Assembly (NCBI GenBank): GCA_905207705.1 | Contig: CAJLMA010000009.1 | Location: 8,264 to 72,263, forward strand | DNA: 64,000 nt | Source: an uncultured Prevotellaceae bacterium | GTDB lineage: Bacteria; Bacteroidota; Bacteroidia; Bacteroidales; Muribaculaceae | Direction: 5' to 3' | Shown here: positions 51,549-60,731 of the stretch, piece after piece | Position numbering within the stretch: position 1 is the stretch's first letter | Layout of the letters: every line of letters begins with the position of its first letter | The notes under the pieces: model-generated | Database searches by the model: none | The model's input: the letters and a program-made list of their open reading frames with translations, nothing else | Told to the model about the DNA's origin: nothing | Made by a program: the position numbers and the translations under genes

Positions 51549-51869
51549 ATGTACGCAATTGTAGAAATCAAAGGACAGCAATTCAAGGCAGAGGCTGGAA
51601 AATATTTGTATGTCCAATATCTTGGTGATGAAACTAAAGAAGGTGATACAGTAGAATTCAACAATGTATTGCTTGTAGATGCCGATGGCAACATCAAGGT
51701 AGGCGCACCGACCGTAGAAGGTGCAAAGGTAGTATGCGAAGTATCGACTCCGTATCTGAAAGGTGAACATGTAATTGTGTTCAAGAAAAAAAGAAGAAAA
51801 GGCTATCGCCGCAAAAACGGTCATCGCCAATGCTTTACTAAGGTTATTATTAAAGAAGTCGTTGCTTAA
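51549..51869 (+). CDS. rplU: Large ribosomal subunit protein bL21
   Basis: A 106-residue protein (ATG 51549; MYAIVEIKGQQFKAEAGKYLYVQ) with KGEHVIVFKKKRRKGYRRKNGHRQ, the bL21 signature. The open frame extends 19 codons upstream across the leader hairpin, which is not coding. It is in operon with rpmA, 25 bp downstream. Confidence 0.97.
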   Translation: MYAIVEIKGQQFKAEAGKYLYVQYLGDETKEGDTVEFNNVLLVDADGNIKVGAPTVEGAKVVCEVSTPYLKGEHVIVFKKKRRKGYRRKNGHRQCFTKVIIKEVVA

Positions 51870-51894
51870 CAATCACTAAAAATTACAGAAGAAA

Positions 51895-52167
51895 ATGGCA
51901 CATAAAAAAGGTGTAGGTAGTTCTAAGAACGGTCGTGAGTCGGAAAGCAAACGACTCGGTATTAAGATTTTCGGTGGTCAACGTGTTAAGGCAGGTAACA
52001 TTATAAAGCGTCAACGCGGTACAGTGCACCATGCAGGTGTAAATGTCGGCATGGGCAAGGATCATACATTGTTTGCCTTGATCGATGGTACTGTGGCATT
52101 TGTTACAAAAGCCAATCGCAAATATATCACGGTAAAGCCGTTGGAAGAAACTGAAGCTGGAAACTAA
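51895..52167 (+). CDS. rpmA: Large ribosomal subunit protein bL27
   Basis: A 90-residue protein starting MAHKKGVGSSKNGRESESKRLG, with GNIIKRQRGTVHHAGVNVGMGKDHT. The N-terminus starts directly with the functional AHKKG tail that reaches the peptidyl-transferase centre; there is no cleavable Firmicutes-type extension. Ends in a strong terminator. Confidence 0.98.
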   Translation: MAHKKGVGSSKNGRESESKRLGIKIFGGQRVKAGNIIKRQRGTVHHAGVNVGMGKDHTLFALIDGTVAFVTKANRKYITVKPLEETEAGN

Positions 52168-52221
52168 ATCCAACTTGTAAGAAAAATCGACACTCCTCGT
52201 TATAGGGAGAATGAATATTCT

Positions 52222-52258
52222 ACAAGGGTGCATCATTGTTGTGCACCCTTGTTTTTTT
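52222..52258 (+). terminator. Terminator after rpmA
   Basis: ACAAGGGTGCA (52222-52232) pairs with TGCACCCTTGT (52242-52252), then seven T. Confidence 0.93.
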
Positions 52259-52303
52259 GTATCCTTAAATAGTCAAATATTTTACTAATATGTAAAAAAA
52301 TAT

Positions 52304-52311
52304 TAACTTTG
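52304..52311 (+). promoter_or_regulatory. Minus-7 box of the MarR/efflux operon
   Basis: TAACTTTG, 33 nt before the MarR ATG. The upstream sequence is A/T-rich with TTTTAC but no clear TTTG at standard spacing. Confidence 0.5.
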
Positions 52312-52343
52312 CACGCGAAAAACGGGTATTTAGCATTTATTAG

Positions 52344-52790
52344 ATGAATCGTAACGAAAATTCGGTTTCGCGTGAATGCGTATTGCAACTTTTTAAAACA
52401 CGCACGGCTTCACGCCAGGCCATACAAAGATTGTTGAAAAACATGCAGGCCGAAATAACATTTGAGATGTTGCAGGTTCTGGTCTGTTTAAAGAAGGAAC
52501 AAGGCATCAGCCAGCAAAAACTTGCGATGTGTATTGCGAAGGACAAGGCTTGCATAACCAATTTGATAGCCAATCTTGAAAAGAAAGGATTAGTGTGTCG
52601 CATGGAGGACCGGCAAGACAGGCGCAACAAACTTGTGTTTCTGACTCCCGAAGGAGAAGAGTTTCACGAGCGAGTCATGCCGTTGCTGATGGATTATTAC
52701 CAAATGCTTGAGGATATGATAGGAAAGGATGAATTGAAAGAAACTTTATCGCATTTAAAGATATTGCAGAATGCTTTTGAATCGTGTTAA
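52344..52790 (+). CDS. MarR-family transcriptional regulator
   Basis: A 148-residue protein with the MarR winged helix: QGISQQKLAMCIAKDKACITNLIANLEKKGLV (recognition helix) and the wing RMEDRQDRRNKLVFLTPEG. It is the first gene of an operon with TolC-, EmrA- and EmrB-like genes, whose order suggests local repression relieved by a pump substrate. Its end overlaps the TolC-like gene by 20 bp. Confidence 0.92.
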   Translation: MNRNENSVSRECVLQLFKTRTASRQAIQRLLKNMQAEITFEMLQVLVCLKKEQGISQQKLAMCIAKDKACITNLIANLEKKGLVCRMEDRQDRRNKLVFLTPEGEEFHERVMPLLMDYYQMLEDMIGKDELKETLSHLKILQNAFESC

Positions 52791-54102
52791 AAGTGTGTAC
52801 TTGCTGCTTGTAGTGCTTGCCACAATGAATTGGAATCTGTCGGGACAAGCAGTTTTGCCTGAGGATACTTTGGAGTTGAATATAGAGCAGTTGTTCGAGT
52901 TGGGCGTTAGCAGCAACTTGCAGTTGGGAGCTGACCGGTTGCAAGAACAGATGTCCGAAGAGCGAAGCAAGACTGCCAGAATGTCGATGCTGCCCGATAT
53001 AGAAATAGGATTGCAAGCAGGCGTTATAGGCCAGCCGGTAGTGTTTCAAAGAGGCTTGTCCGATCCTACTCGACCTGAGACCCCCGACTGGCAACAAAAT
53101 TATTCTGTAGATTTTACGCAACCGCTTTATGAAGGTGGCCGGATAAGGTATAAAATTAAAAGCGCCGACATCGACCGCGAAATTGCATCTTTGCAGACTG
53201 CCAGTGACAAGGCCGACTTGAAAATGGAATTATTGAGGCAGTACCTAAGCCTTTTCAGCTTGTACAAGCAACATTTCGTGTTGGTACGAAATATCGAGGA
53301 GTCGGAACGTCGTTTAAGAGATATACGGCGATTGAAGGAGGAAGGCGTAATAACCAATAACGATGTCTTGCGCAGCGAGATGCAATTGACCGACAATCGG
53401 CTTTCATTGCTACAGACAGAAAATGATATACGCCTTGTTTCCCAGCAGCTTGACATATTGCTCGGATTGGATGAGAGCTTGTTGTTGCGTCCCGATACTA
53501 CATTGCTGAGACAAGTCTTTGAGTTGGGAAGCTATGAAGAGTATGTGTCGAGAGCTTATTTCAACGATCCGTCCATGTTGTTGTTGCAGCAGCGCACTGC
53601 GCAAGCACGCAACAATATAGACTTGACCAAGGCCGATTACATGCCTCGCCTGTCTTTATATGCGTCAAATGCCTTGGCCCGACCCATTGCGCGAACAATG
53701 GTCGACATGTATAACAACACATGGAATATCGGGCTGTCGTTTACATATTCATTGTCATCGCTTTACAGTAACAGGCACAAGGTCAAGGAGGCAAGGCACA
53801 GCTTGATGTTGATGCAGAATGCCGAGGAGCAAAAAAAGCAGTCTATACGCATCAATGTGCGCAACGCATATTTGCGTCATGGTGAGGCCATAGACCGTGT
53901 CGAGGCTTTGAAATTGTCGGTGAAGCAAGCCGAGGAGAATTATAGAATCATGCGCAACAGGTATCTGAACCAGCTCGCAATATTGACCGATTTGCTTGAC
54001 GCCGATAATTTGCGACTGAATGCCGAGCTGCAACTCACTACGGCTCGCACGCAAGTGGTGCTGACTTATTATGAATTGCAACGAGCAGTCGGTAACCTGT
54101 AA
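52771..54102 (+). CDS. TolC-family outer-membrane efflux protein
   Basis: A 443-residue protein with signal peptide (SVYLLLVVLATMNWNLSGQ) and two repeats of the TolC fold, each with long coiled helices (~55-75 with 120-220; ~260-285 with 330-420). FTQPLYEGGRIRYKI and the final YELQRAVGNL are typical. Start ATG 52771 lies inside the MarR gene in another frame, so translation is coupled. Forms the outer-membrane channel of the tripartite pump encoded here. Confidence 0.92.
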   Translation: MLLNRVKSVYLLLVVLATMNWNLSGQAVLPEDTLELNIEQLFELGVSSNLQLGADRLQEQMSEERSKTARMSMLPDIEIGLQAGVIGQPVVFQRGLSDPTRPETPDWQQNYSVDFTQPLYEGGRIRYKIKSADIDREIASLQTASDKADLKMELLRQYLSLFSLYKQHFVLVRNIEESERRLRDIRRLKEEGVITNNDVLRSEMQLTDNRLSLLQTENDIRLVSQQLDILLGLDESLLLRPDTTLLRQVFELGSYEEYVSRAYFNDPSMLLLQQRTAQARNNIDLTKADYMPRLSLYASNALARPIARTMVDMYNNTWNIGLSFTYSLSSLYSNRHKVKEARHSLMLMQNAEEQKKQSIRINVRNAYLRHGEAIDRVEALKLSVKQAEENYRIMRNRYLNQLAILTDLLDADNLRLNAELQLTTARTQVVLTYYELQRAVGNL

Positions 54103-54134
54103 TGTTTAATAACCAATGAAAAAAATCTGTATAT

Positions 54135-55202
54135 ATGAGTACGTTGGAATTAAGGCATAGGCGGCTTGTCAGACGTCGCCGGCGTAATGTGATATTGAAC
54201 ACGGTGTGTCTGTTGATTGCTGTTTCGGGATTGATTTGGACGGTAAATCACTTTTGGCGATATATAAACTATGAGGTGACAAACGATGCATTTGTTGACC
54301 AGTACATAGTTCCGATAAACATAAGAGTAGCAGGATACATAGATAAAGTATATTTTCATGAGCATCAGTATGTGCACAAGGGCGACACTTTGCTGGTGCT
54401 TGACAATCGTGAGTATGCCATAAAGCAGAAGGAGGCGCAGGCGGCATTGCTTGATGCCGTTGGTGCGCGTGATGTGCTGAATTCAGGTATTCAGACATCG
54501 GAGACATACATAGCCGAGCAAGATGCCAATATAGCCGAAGCTAAGGCCAAACTATGGCAGGCCGAGCAGGATTATATGCGATATGAGCGATTACTTGCCG
54601 ACGAATCGGTGCCTCGCCAGCAATATGAGCAGATGAAGGCTAACTATGAAGCTGCCCAGGCTCGCTATGAGGCATTGTTGAGGCAGAAGGATGCAGCACA
54701 GTCGCAATATACCGAGACAAGCAAACGGCAAGTGAACATGGAAGCCGGAATCTTAAGGGCGCAAGCCGCACTTGATCTTGCCGACCTGAACTTGTCGTAC
54801 ACGGTAGTACTTGCGCCATATGACGGATACATGGGGCGCAGGACGCTTGAAGCCGGACAATACGTGGCTGCCGGGCAAACACTATCGTATCTTGTGAGGC
54901 AGACCGACAAATGGGTTACGGCAAATTATCGCGAAACGCAGATTGCCAATATATACATAGGCCAGCCTGTGCGCATAAAAGTAGATGGAGTGCCTGGCAA
55001 GATATTCTTAGGACATGTCACGGCAATTTCGGAAGCGACAGGTTCAAAATATTCGTTGGTTCCTACCGACAATTCTGCCGGTAATTTTGTTAAAGTGCAG
55101 CAAAGGATTCCAGTGCGAATCGATTTTGACAATGTGTCGGTTGAAGACATGGCCTTGCTGCGTGCCGGAATGATGGTCGAAACTGAAGCTTTACGGAAAT
55201 GA
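54135..55202 (+). CDS. HlyD/EmrA-type membrane fusion protein
   Basis: A 355-residue adaptor with one N-terminal transmembrane helix (NTVCLLIAVSGLIWTV, ~20-36), a lipoyl half (VAGYIDKVYFHEHQYVHKGDTLLVLDN), a coiled-coil hairpin (~90-205, rich in E, A, Q), the second lipoyl half (VLAPYDGYMGRRTLEAGQYV) and a beta barrel. The basic start (RHRRLVRRRRR) is cytosolic. It connects the inner-membrane EmrB-like pump with the TolC channel. Its stop overlaps the next start (ATGATG). Confidence 0.93.
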   Translation: MSTLELRHRRLVRRRRRNVILNTVCLLIAVSGLIWTVNHFWRYINYEVTNDAFVDQYIVPINIRVAGYIDKVYFHEHQYVHKGDTLLVLDNREYAIKQKEAQAALLDAVGARDVLNSGIQTSETYIAEQDANIAEAKAKLWQAEQDYMRYERLLADESVPRQQYEQMKANYEAAQARYEALLRQKDAAQSQYTETSKRQVNMEAGILRAQAALDLADLNLSYTVVLAPYDGYMGRRTLEAGQYVAAGQTLSYLVRQTDKWVTANYRETQIANIYIGQPVRIKVDGVPGKIFLGHVTAISEATGSKYSLVPTDNSAGNFVKVQQRIPVRIDFDNVSVEDMALLRAGMMVETEALRK

Positions 55203-56800
55203 TGACAGCCCAGCAGCTTGATATCCCGGTAAGACGGTGGGTACCCGATTGGCTGGCGATAGTCTTGGTATTCATCATCATGTTGCCCATCACGATGATA
55301 AACGGAACATATACCGGGAGCATGGTGGAGGTGTCCAATACGTTGGGCATGTACACCGAAGAAATAACACTCGGATATTATGCCGCCGCAGCCGGCATGG
55401 CAGTTGCATACCCGATAGTTCCCAAGATTCTTGATTCGTTTTCGAGCAAGTCGTTTTTGCTTGTCGACCTCACGTTGCAATTTCTTCTGAGCTGGATGTG
55501 CGCAAGGTCGGGACCCGACATAATGGTGTTGCTAAGTTTTGTGATAGGATTCTTGAAAGGATTTATCATGCTGTGGGTCATAAGGCGCATAAAACTGGTG
55601 TTCAGCCCTACGGATGTCCGCAGCGAGTTTTACGCATATTTCTACCCGGTGGTGTTTGGAGGTGGCCAATTGTCGATGGTAGTTACGGCATTGCTCGCTT
55701 ATCATTATGATTGGAAGTACATGTATTATTTCATGATGATGATGCTCGTAGTGGCGATAATCGTGGTAATAGTGTTCATGCGTCATGACCGTCCTTCCAA
55801 GGGCATTCCGCTTAAGGAATTGCATGTGCAGGAGATGTTCATCATCGCCATCGGCATACTGATGCTTTCCTATGTCATGACTTACGGAAAAGTTCTTGAC
55901 TGGATGGCTTCGACACGGTTGTGCATCTACATCGTCATAGCTCCGTTGTTGATTGCCCTGTTTGTGTGGATGCAGCTTTACTCGCCCAAGCCATACGTCA
56001 GTCTGAAGCCTCTGTTCCAATGGAAGGCTATATTGGGCTACTTTTATATGATGCTTGTGATGTTTTTCAGCACATCAACAACGTTGCTGAGCAGTTACAT
56101 GACAACGATATTGCAAATCGACAATACGCACACCTACACGCTTTATGTATGGCTGTTGCCGGGATACGTCCTTGGCGGAGTAGTATGTTTCTGGTGGTTC
56201 AGGTGGCAGCGATGGAGGTTCAGGTATTTGATAGGTGCAGGCATGGCATGTTTTACATTCTTTTTCGGGTTCCTGTATTTCACGGTTTCACCAGGCAGCA
56301 CTTATGAATCATTATATGTTCCGCTGTTTTTCAGAGGTCTTGGTATGCTGACATTGCTTGCCGCTTTCGGACTTTTCACAGTTGAGGACTTGAATCCGAA
56401 ATTATTGTTGTCGAATGCGTTTTTCCTGATTTCATTCCGAGCCGTGCTTGCACCGGTTTTTGCATCGTCGTTTTACAGTAATTTGTTGTATTATTTACAA
56501 CAAAGGTACATGGTGCAATTGTCGGAAAATATGACGATGCTTGATCCGCTTGCAGCTTCGCGTTACACATCGACGTTGACCAATGGCATAGGGCAGGGAC
56601 ATGGCATCGATGAGGCAATGCAGATGGCGACAAACACCCTTTATGGAGTGTTGCAGCAGCAAAGCACGCTGCTGGCATTGAAGTCGATATTGGGATGGCT
56701 GTTTGTGATAACATTAGTAATAGCCATAGTGTCTTGTTTCATCCCATTCCACAAGACAATAAAAGTACCTGTGATAAGGACCGGTGAGGACAGCGTGTGA
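55199..56800 (+). CDS. MFS drug exporter, EmrB/DHA2-like
   Basis: A 533-residue inner-membrane protein with about 14 helices, the DHA2 length. Between helices it shows RIKLVFSPTDVRSEFYAYFYPVVFGGGQL, and GIGQGHGIDEAMQ in the C-terminal loop. Motif C-like glycine patterns are weaker than in EmrB; it belongs to a Bacteroidetes branch whose substrates are unknown. It completes the MarR-TolC-EmrA-EmrB operon and ends at a bidirectional terminator. Confidence 0.85.
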   Translation: MMTAQQLDIPVRRWVPDWLAIVLVFIIMLPITMINGTYTGSMVEVSNTLGMYTEEITLGYYAAAAGMAVAYPIVPKILDSFSSKSFLLVDLTLQFLLSWMCARSGPDIMVLLSFVIGFLKGFIMLWVIRRIKLVFSPTDVRSEFYAYFYPVVFGGGQLSMVVTALLAYHYDWKYMYYFMMMMLVVAIIVVIVFMRHDRPSKGIPLKELHVQEMFIIAIGILMLSYVMTYGKVLDWMASTRLCIYIVIAPLLIALFVWMQLYSPKPYVSLKPLFQWKAILGYFYMMLVMFFSTSTTLLSSYMTTILQIDNTHTYTLYVWLLPGYVLGGVVCFWWFRWQRWRFRYLIGAGMACFTFFFGFLYFTVSPGSTYESLYVPLFFRGLGMLTLLAAFGLFTVEDLNPKLLLSNAFFLISFRAVLAPVFASSFYSNLLYYLQQRYMVQLSENMTMLDPLAASRYTSTLTNGIGQGHGIDEAMQMATNTLYGVLQQQSTLLALKSILGWLFVITLVIAIVSCFIPFHKTIKVPVIRTGEDSV

Positions 56801-56820
56801 ATGCTTATGCCGGCTATGAT

Positions 56821-56862
56821 AAAGAAATGACGTGCACCACGAATAGCGCACGTCATTTCTTT
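56821..56862. terminator. Bidirectional terminator between the efflux operon and the C69 gene
   Basis: AAAGAAATGACGTGC (56821-56835) pairs with GCACGTCATTTCTTT (56848-56862) over 15 bp. A and T at both ends let it act on both convergent transcripts. Confidence 0.9.
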
Positions 56863-56879
56863 ATGAATTCCGCAAAGGA

Positions 56880-58547
56880 TTATTTTTCGGGTTGTATTAC
56901 TTTGAGGCGATCGCCCGACGAGCGTACAACCGAACGGTAGTATTCGGGAGTGTATCCCGGGAAGTCGGGATTTTCGGGATATCCGTCCTTGTTGCGCAAG
57001 AATTTGCCATCTTTCTCTTTTTTGACATTTCCGTCAAGGAATTTAACGAAAAGGTATTCGCCCAATTGTTTGTAGCTCAGAGTTGCCGATTCGGCAGCAT
57101 CGACCGAGTAGCCGGTGAGCATTTTAATAGCCTCTTCGGGCGAATTTTTGTATAATTCAAGAGCTTGTTGCTCAAGAGCCGGAAGTTCTGTTTCAAATTT
57201 GTCTTCCAAGGCATTCTGCACCTTTCGAATGTCTCCAATCATCAAGGAATAGCGGTTGTAAGCTTGATTGGCAACCCAGTTGTTGACCCAAAAGGCCGAT
57301 TCCCAGTTCAGCGTGTACATGTCGCCCGTTGCTACATCGTAGCTGTGAGGCACTTCGGTCATCGAGCAGTACATTGGGACGAAAACGGCAGTGTTGGCAT
57401 CATCGACACCAAACCAGTGGATTCCTCCTATGGCATCTGGAAGCCATGAACGCATTTGCGACACGAGGACAAAGCCAGTCTGTTGTGTTGCAATGGCACG
57501 CTCTTGTGAATAAGTGACACTGTCAACGACGAAATCCATCGGGCGGTATCGGTAAGGAACTCCCCACCATTCGGTAGCTCCAGCGTCAAGTGTCATGTCG
57601 AAAGGTGTGCCTTCAAAGTGGTCGCGCATCATGTTTTGCATGTCGCGCACGCCTACTTTCTTGTCGGGTTTGATATACAGAGGCATTATTTCTGCACCTT
57701 TCTTGCCGTTGATGTATGGCAGGTAACGGTCGATTCCGGTTGCAAAGCGGTTGAAATAAGCCCATACACGCGCTTCACATCCTCGGAGTGCACTGAAGTC
57801 GATGGGAGCGTAGGCTTTTGCAAAATCAAAATCCTTGTCATCGCCCTCGTAGTATCCCATTTTGCGTGCAAAAGAGACAATGTCGGGAGAATACACGCAA
57901 TTTTCTTTGTCGTCGAACGGTATTGTGCGTATTCTTGGGAAGTTGGCATGGCCTGCAATGCAATCGTCAGGGATGCGGATGGCAGCCCATACGGCCCCCT
58001 TTTCATGTCCGCCCTTGCCTATCATGTCCATAATCCAGACTTCCTCGGGGTCGGCTATGGAGAAAGATTCTCCACTGCTGTAATACCCATGTTCGGCAAC
58101 AAGGTCGGTCATTACTTTTATTGCTTCGCGAGCCGTCTTGCTGCGTTGCAACGCGATGTATATCAAACTGCCGTAATCGATTATTCCTGTAGTGTCCACA
58201 AGTTCGGGATACCCACCCCATGTTGATTCTACAATTGTCACTTGGTGCTCGTTCATGTTGCCTATAACAGAGTAGGTGTGAGACACTTCTGGTATGTAGC
58301 CAAGCAACTTGTTGGTGTCCCATTCGCGTACTTCACGCATGTCGCCTTTTTTATGGTCGGCAGCAGGCAAGTGTTGCAGGAATCCGTAGAGGACATGGGA
58401 GTCGGCTGCATAAGTGACAAGTGTCGAGCCGTCGGCTGTAGCATCCTTGCCGGCGACAAGACTTGTGCAAGCATCGGCGGCAGGAGTGCAGGCAATTCCG
58501 GCAATTGCCGTTACAGCCAGATTTTTGATAATTTTTTGAATGTTCAT
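56880..58547 (-). CDS. C69-family dipeptidase
   Basis: A 555-residue exported peptidase. After a signal peptide (NLAVTAIAGIACTPAADA) the mature chain should begin at C27 (ACTSLVAGKDATADGS), the N-terminal nucleophile cysteine of the Ntn-hydrolase fold of PepD-type dipeptidases. TIVESTWGG, IADPEEVWIMDMIGKGG and GIHWFGVDDAN are further family blocks. It lies 24 bp after the phosphopantetheinyl transferase on the same strand, probably in one transcript though without obvious functional link. Confidence 0.92.
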   Translation of the reverse strand: MNIQKIIKNLAVTAIAGIACTPAADACTSLVAGKDATADGSTLVTYAADSHVLYGFLQHLPAADHKKGDMREVREWDTNKLLGYIPEVSHTYSVIGNMNEHQVTIVESTWGGYPELVDTTGIIDYGSLIYIALQRSKTAREAIKVMTDLVAEHGYYSSGESFSIADPEEVWIMDMIGKGGHEKGAVWAAIRIPDDCIAGHANFPRIRTIPFDDKENCVYSPDIVSFARKMGYYEGDDKDFDFAKAYAPIDFSALRGCEARVWAYFNRFATGIDRYLPYINGKKGAEIMPLYIKPDKKVGVRDMQNMMRDHFEGTPFDMTLDAGATEWWGVPYRYRPMDFVVDSVTYSQERAIATQQTGFVLVSQMRSWLPDAIGGIHWFGVDDANTAVFVPMYCSMTEVPHSYDVATGDMYTLNWESAFWVNNWVANQAYNRYSLMIGDIRKVQNALEDKFETELPALEQQALELYKNSPEEAIKMLTGYSVDAAESATLSYKQLGEYLFVKFLDGNVKKEKDGKFLRNKDGYPENPDFPGYTPEYYRSVVRSSGDRLKVIQPEK

Positions 58548-58571
58548 CTGTAGATATTTTATTATTAGTTC

Positions 58572-59207
58572 TTATTCAAGAATTGCAAGAGATAAAATGA
58601 AATTATCCCTACATTCCGAAGCTACGGAGAATGTACGGTTCAAGGCGATGACATGCCCTTTGTATCTTATCGGCATGTCGCTTGATATGGCGAAACGGTC
58701 AAGGTTAATTCCTCCGGCGAGACTTGTGCCTGGAGTTAAGTTGGCCTTGTATATGGCTTCTTTTGCCGTCCATGCCAGCATGTTGGCTGTTATGTCTTCA
58801 GATGGAATCCACGCCAGCTCGTAGTCGTTGAGGAATTTTTGCCTTACGTTGAGGACTCTTTTGTTAAATGCTTCAATGTCGATTCCCATATAGCGATGGC
58901 TATTCGTAAATGCCATGCACAGCCAGCCGGCGGTGTGGCTTATCGATATTGAAATGCCGTGAATGTTGATTAGCGGAGCACCGTTTGCATCGTGTTCAAG
59001 CTTGACAGGAGCATGGAATATTTCTCGGAGCAATAATTGTTCGGCCAATTTTTCCCGTTTCCGACTGGTCGATTTACATGCCATTGCACTACTATCAGGT
59101 TCTATGCCTCGGTCATGACATGCCACTACAAGCTCGTCGATAGATTCGTCGAGCTTCCATATGTATATGTTTACACCTTCAAGGTGCAATGTGTCGAATA
59201 TGGGCAT
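58572..59207 (-). CDS. 4'-phosphopantetheinyl transferase (Sfp type)
   Basis: Moves phosphopantetheine from CoA to carrier proteins. The 211-residue protein has the magnesium motif MGIDIE (~107-112) and WTAKEAIYKAN (~148-158), plus ISISHTAGW (~86). It is the Sfp/AcpT-like pseudo-dimer length. No polyketide or nonribosomal synthetase is near, so it may serve fatty-acid carrier proteins. The minus-7 box (complement of 59213-59220, TACTTTTG) lies so close that the message is nearly leaderless. Confidence 0.9.
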   Translation of the reverse strand: MPIFDTLHLEGVNIYIWKLDESIDELVVACHDRGIEPDSSAMACKSTSRKREKLAEQLLLREIFHAPVKLEHDANGAPLINIHGISISISHTAGWLCMAFTNSHRYMGIDIEAFNKRVLNVRQKFLNDYELAWIPSEDITANMLAWTAKEAIYKANLTPGTSLAGGINLDRFAISSDMPIRYKGHVIALNRTFSVASECRDNFILSLAILE

Positions 59208-59212
59208 ATAAA

Positions 59213-59243
59213 CAAAAGTACTATAATATGTTTACAAATACAA
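59213..59243 (-). promoter_or_regulatory. Promoter of the phosphopantetheinyl transferase
   Basis: Minus strand TACTTTTG (complement of 59213-59220) and TTG (complement of 59241-59243) with 20-bp spacing; the predicted start is at or next to the ATG. Confidence 0.5.
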
Positions 59244-59253
59244 GTAAAACATG

Positions 59254-59296
59254 ACGTGGCATGACGGATGGACCTGCACGTCATGCCACGTTTTAT
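59254..59296. terminator. Terminator downstream of ychF
   Basis: ACGTGGCATGACG (59254-59266) pairs with CGTCATGCCACGT (59279-59291), 12-nt loop. TTTTATATTTT follows on the plus strand and a weaker TGTTTTAC on the minus strand, the direction of ychF. Confidence 0.8.
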
Positions 59297-59348
59297 ATTT
59301 TATCAAGCCTTGCATGGGCAAGGCGAAAGTTTCTTGGTAATGCAAGTC

Positions 59349-60452
59349 TTACACGTTAAAGCGGAAGTGCATTATGTCGCCGTCTTGGACGATATAGTCT
59401 TTTCCTTCGACATACATTTTACCGGCTTCCTTGACGGCAGCTTCACTGCCTAATGCAAGGTAATCCTCATATTTGATAACTTCGGCACGGATAAAACCTT
59501 TTTCAAAATCGCTATGTATCACGCCGGCGCATTGCGGAGCCTTGCTTCCCTTGCGGAATGTCCATGCCCTGACTTCCTGAGGCCCTGCTGTGAGGAATGT
59601 TTCGAGGTCGAGCAGCTTGTAGGCAGCCTTGATGAGGCGGTTAACGCCCGACTCCTCCAACCCTATTTCCTCGAGGAACATTTGCTTGTCTTCGTAAGAG
59701 TCGAATTCGGCTATTTCTGATTCTATTTTGGCAGCGACGATAAGTATCTCGGCATTTTCCTCTTTTACTGCCTCTCTTACCATATCGACATATTTATTGC
59801 CATTGACGGCACTCTTGTCGTCGACGTTGCAGACGTAAAGGACAGGCTTGCTCGTCAGCAGGAACATGTCATGGGCGATTTTTTGCTCATCCTTGGATTC
59901 AAAAGAGACTGTGCGTGCGGCTTTGCCTTGCTCGAGGGCTTTCTTGTAGCGGCTTAATACCTCATATTGTATTTTTGCATTTTTGTCACCGCCCGTTTGA
60001 GCCTGTTTTTGAACTTTTGCAATTCGGCTGTCGATTGTTTCAAGGTCTTTCAGTTGCAATTCGTAATCGATGATTTCCTTGTCGCGTACCGGGTCGACCG
60101 AGCCGTCAACATGAGTGATGTTGTCGTCGTCAAAGCAGCGCAACACATGTATTATGGCATCGGTTTCCCTGATGTTTGCAAGGAACTTGTTGCCGAGACC
60201 TTCGCCTTTGGATGCGCCTTTTACCAATCCTGCGATGTCCACTATTTCAACGGTTGTGGGCACTATTTTTTGAGGGTGAACAATCTCGGCGAGCTTGTTG
60301 AGTCGTTCATCGGGCACGGTTATCACGCCAACGTTTGGTTCTATGGTGCAGAAAGGGAAGTTTGCTGATTGAGCCTTAGCATTTGAAAGGCAGTTGAACA
60401 AGGTCGATTTGCCAACATTGGGCAGACCTACTATACCACATTGAAGTGCCAT
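59349..60452 (-). CDS. ychF: Redox-regulated ATPase YchF
   Basis: The 367-residue Obg-like P-loop protein has GLPNVGKSTLFNCL (~8-21), DIAGLVKGASKGEGLGNKFL (~70), a modified specificity motif (NVDDK region instead of NKxD, as expected for ATP preference) and the C-terminal TGS domain (QEVRAWTFRKGSKAPQCAGVIHSDFEKGF). YchF binds ribosomes and affects stress responses. Promoter TATCTTTG is the complement of 60526-60533. Confidence 0.97.
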   Translation of the reverse strand: MALQCGIVGLPNVGKSTLFNCLSNAKAQSANFPFCTIEPNVGVITVPDERLNKLAEIVHPQKIVPTTVEIVDIAGLVKGASKGEGLGNKFLANIRETDAIIHVLRCFDDDNITHVDGSVDPVRDKEIIDYELQLKDLETIDSRIAKVQKQAQTGGDKNAKIQYEVLSRYKKALEQGKAARTVSFESKDEQKIAHDMFLLTSKPVLYVCNVDDKSAVNGNKYVDMVREAVKEENAEILIVAAKIESEIAEFDSYEDKQMFLEEIGLEESGVNRLIKAAYKLLDLETFLTAGPQEVRAWTFRKGSKAPQCAGVIHSDFEKGFIRAEVIKYEDYLALGSEAAVKEAGKMYVEGKDYIVQDGDIMHFRFNV

Positions 60453-60525
60453 ATCGGGTTGTTTAAATTCTTAATGTTGAAAATGAATGTAATGCAGCCA
60501 TCATGCGGCTGTGTAAAAGATTGTG

Positions 60526-60533
60526 CAAAGATA
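60526..60533 (-). promoter_or_regulatory. Minus-7 box of ychF
   Basis: TATCTTTG on the minus strand, ~75 nt before the ychF start. The rest of the 279-bp gap to xseA shows no firm second promoter. Confidence 0.5.
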
Positions 60534-60731
60534 CTCATAATAAATGGATATGACATGTGTCGAGACGGAAAAGGTGGTAAAAACGTCGGTTAAGTTCCCT
60601 TTTGCTTGTTTTTTCGACAAATTTTGCCGAATATTGTATCTTGGTTGAGATTGGTTGTGCTGCACTATTCCTGTATCCAGGAATGTGACAACACTATTTT
60701 TTTACGGTTTAATTCAACTATGTAATTATAG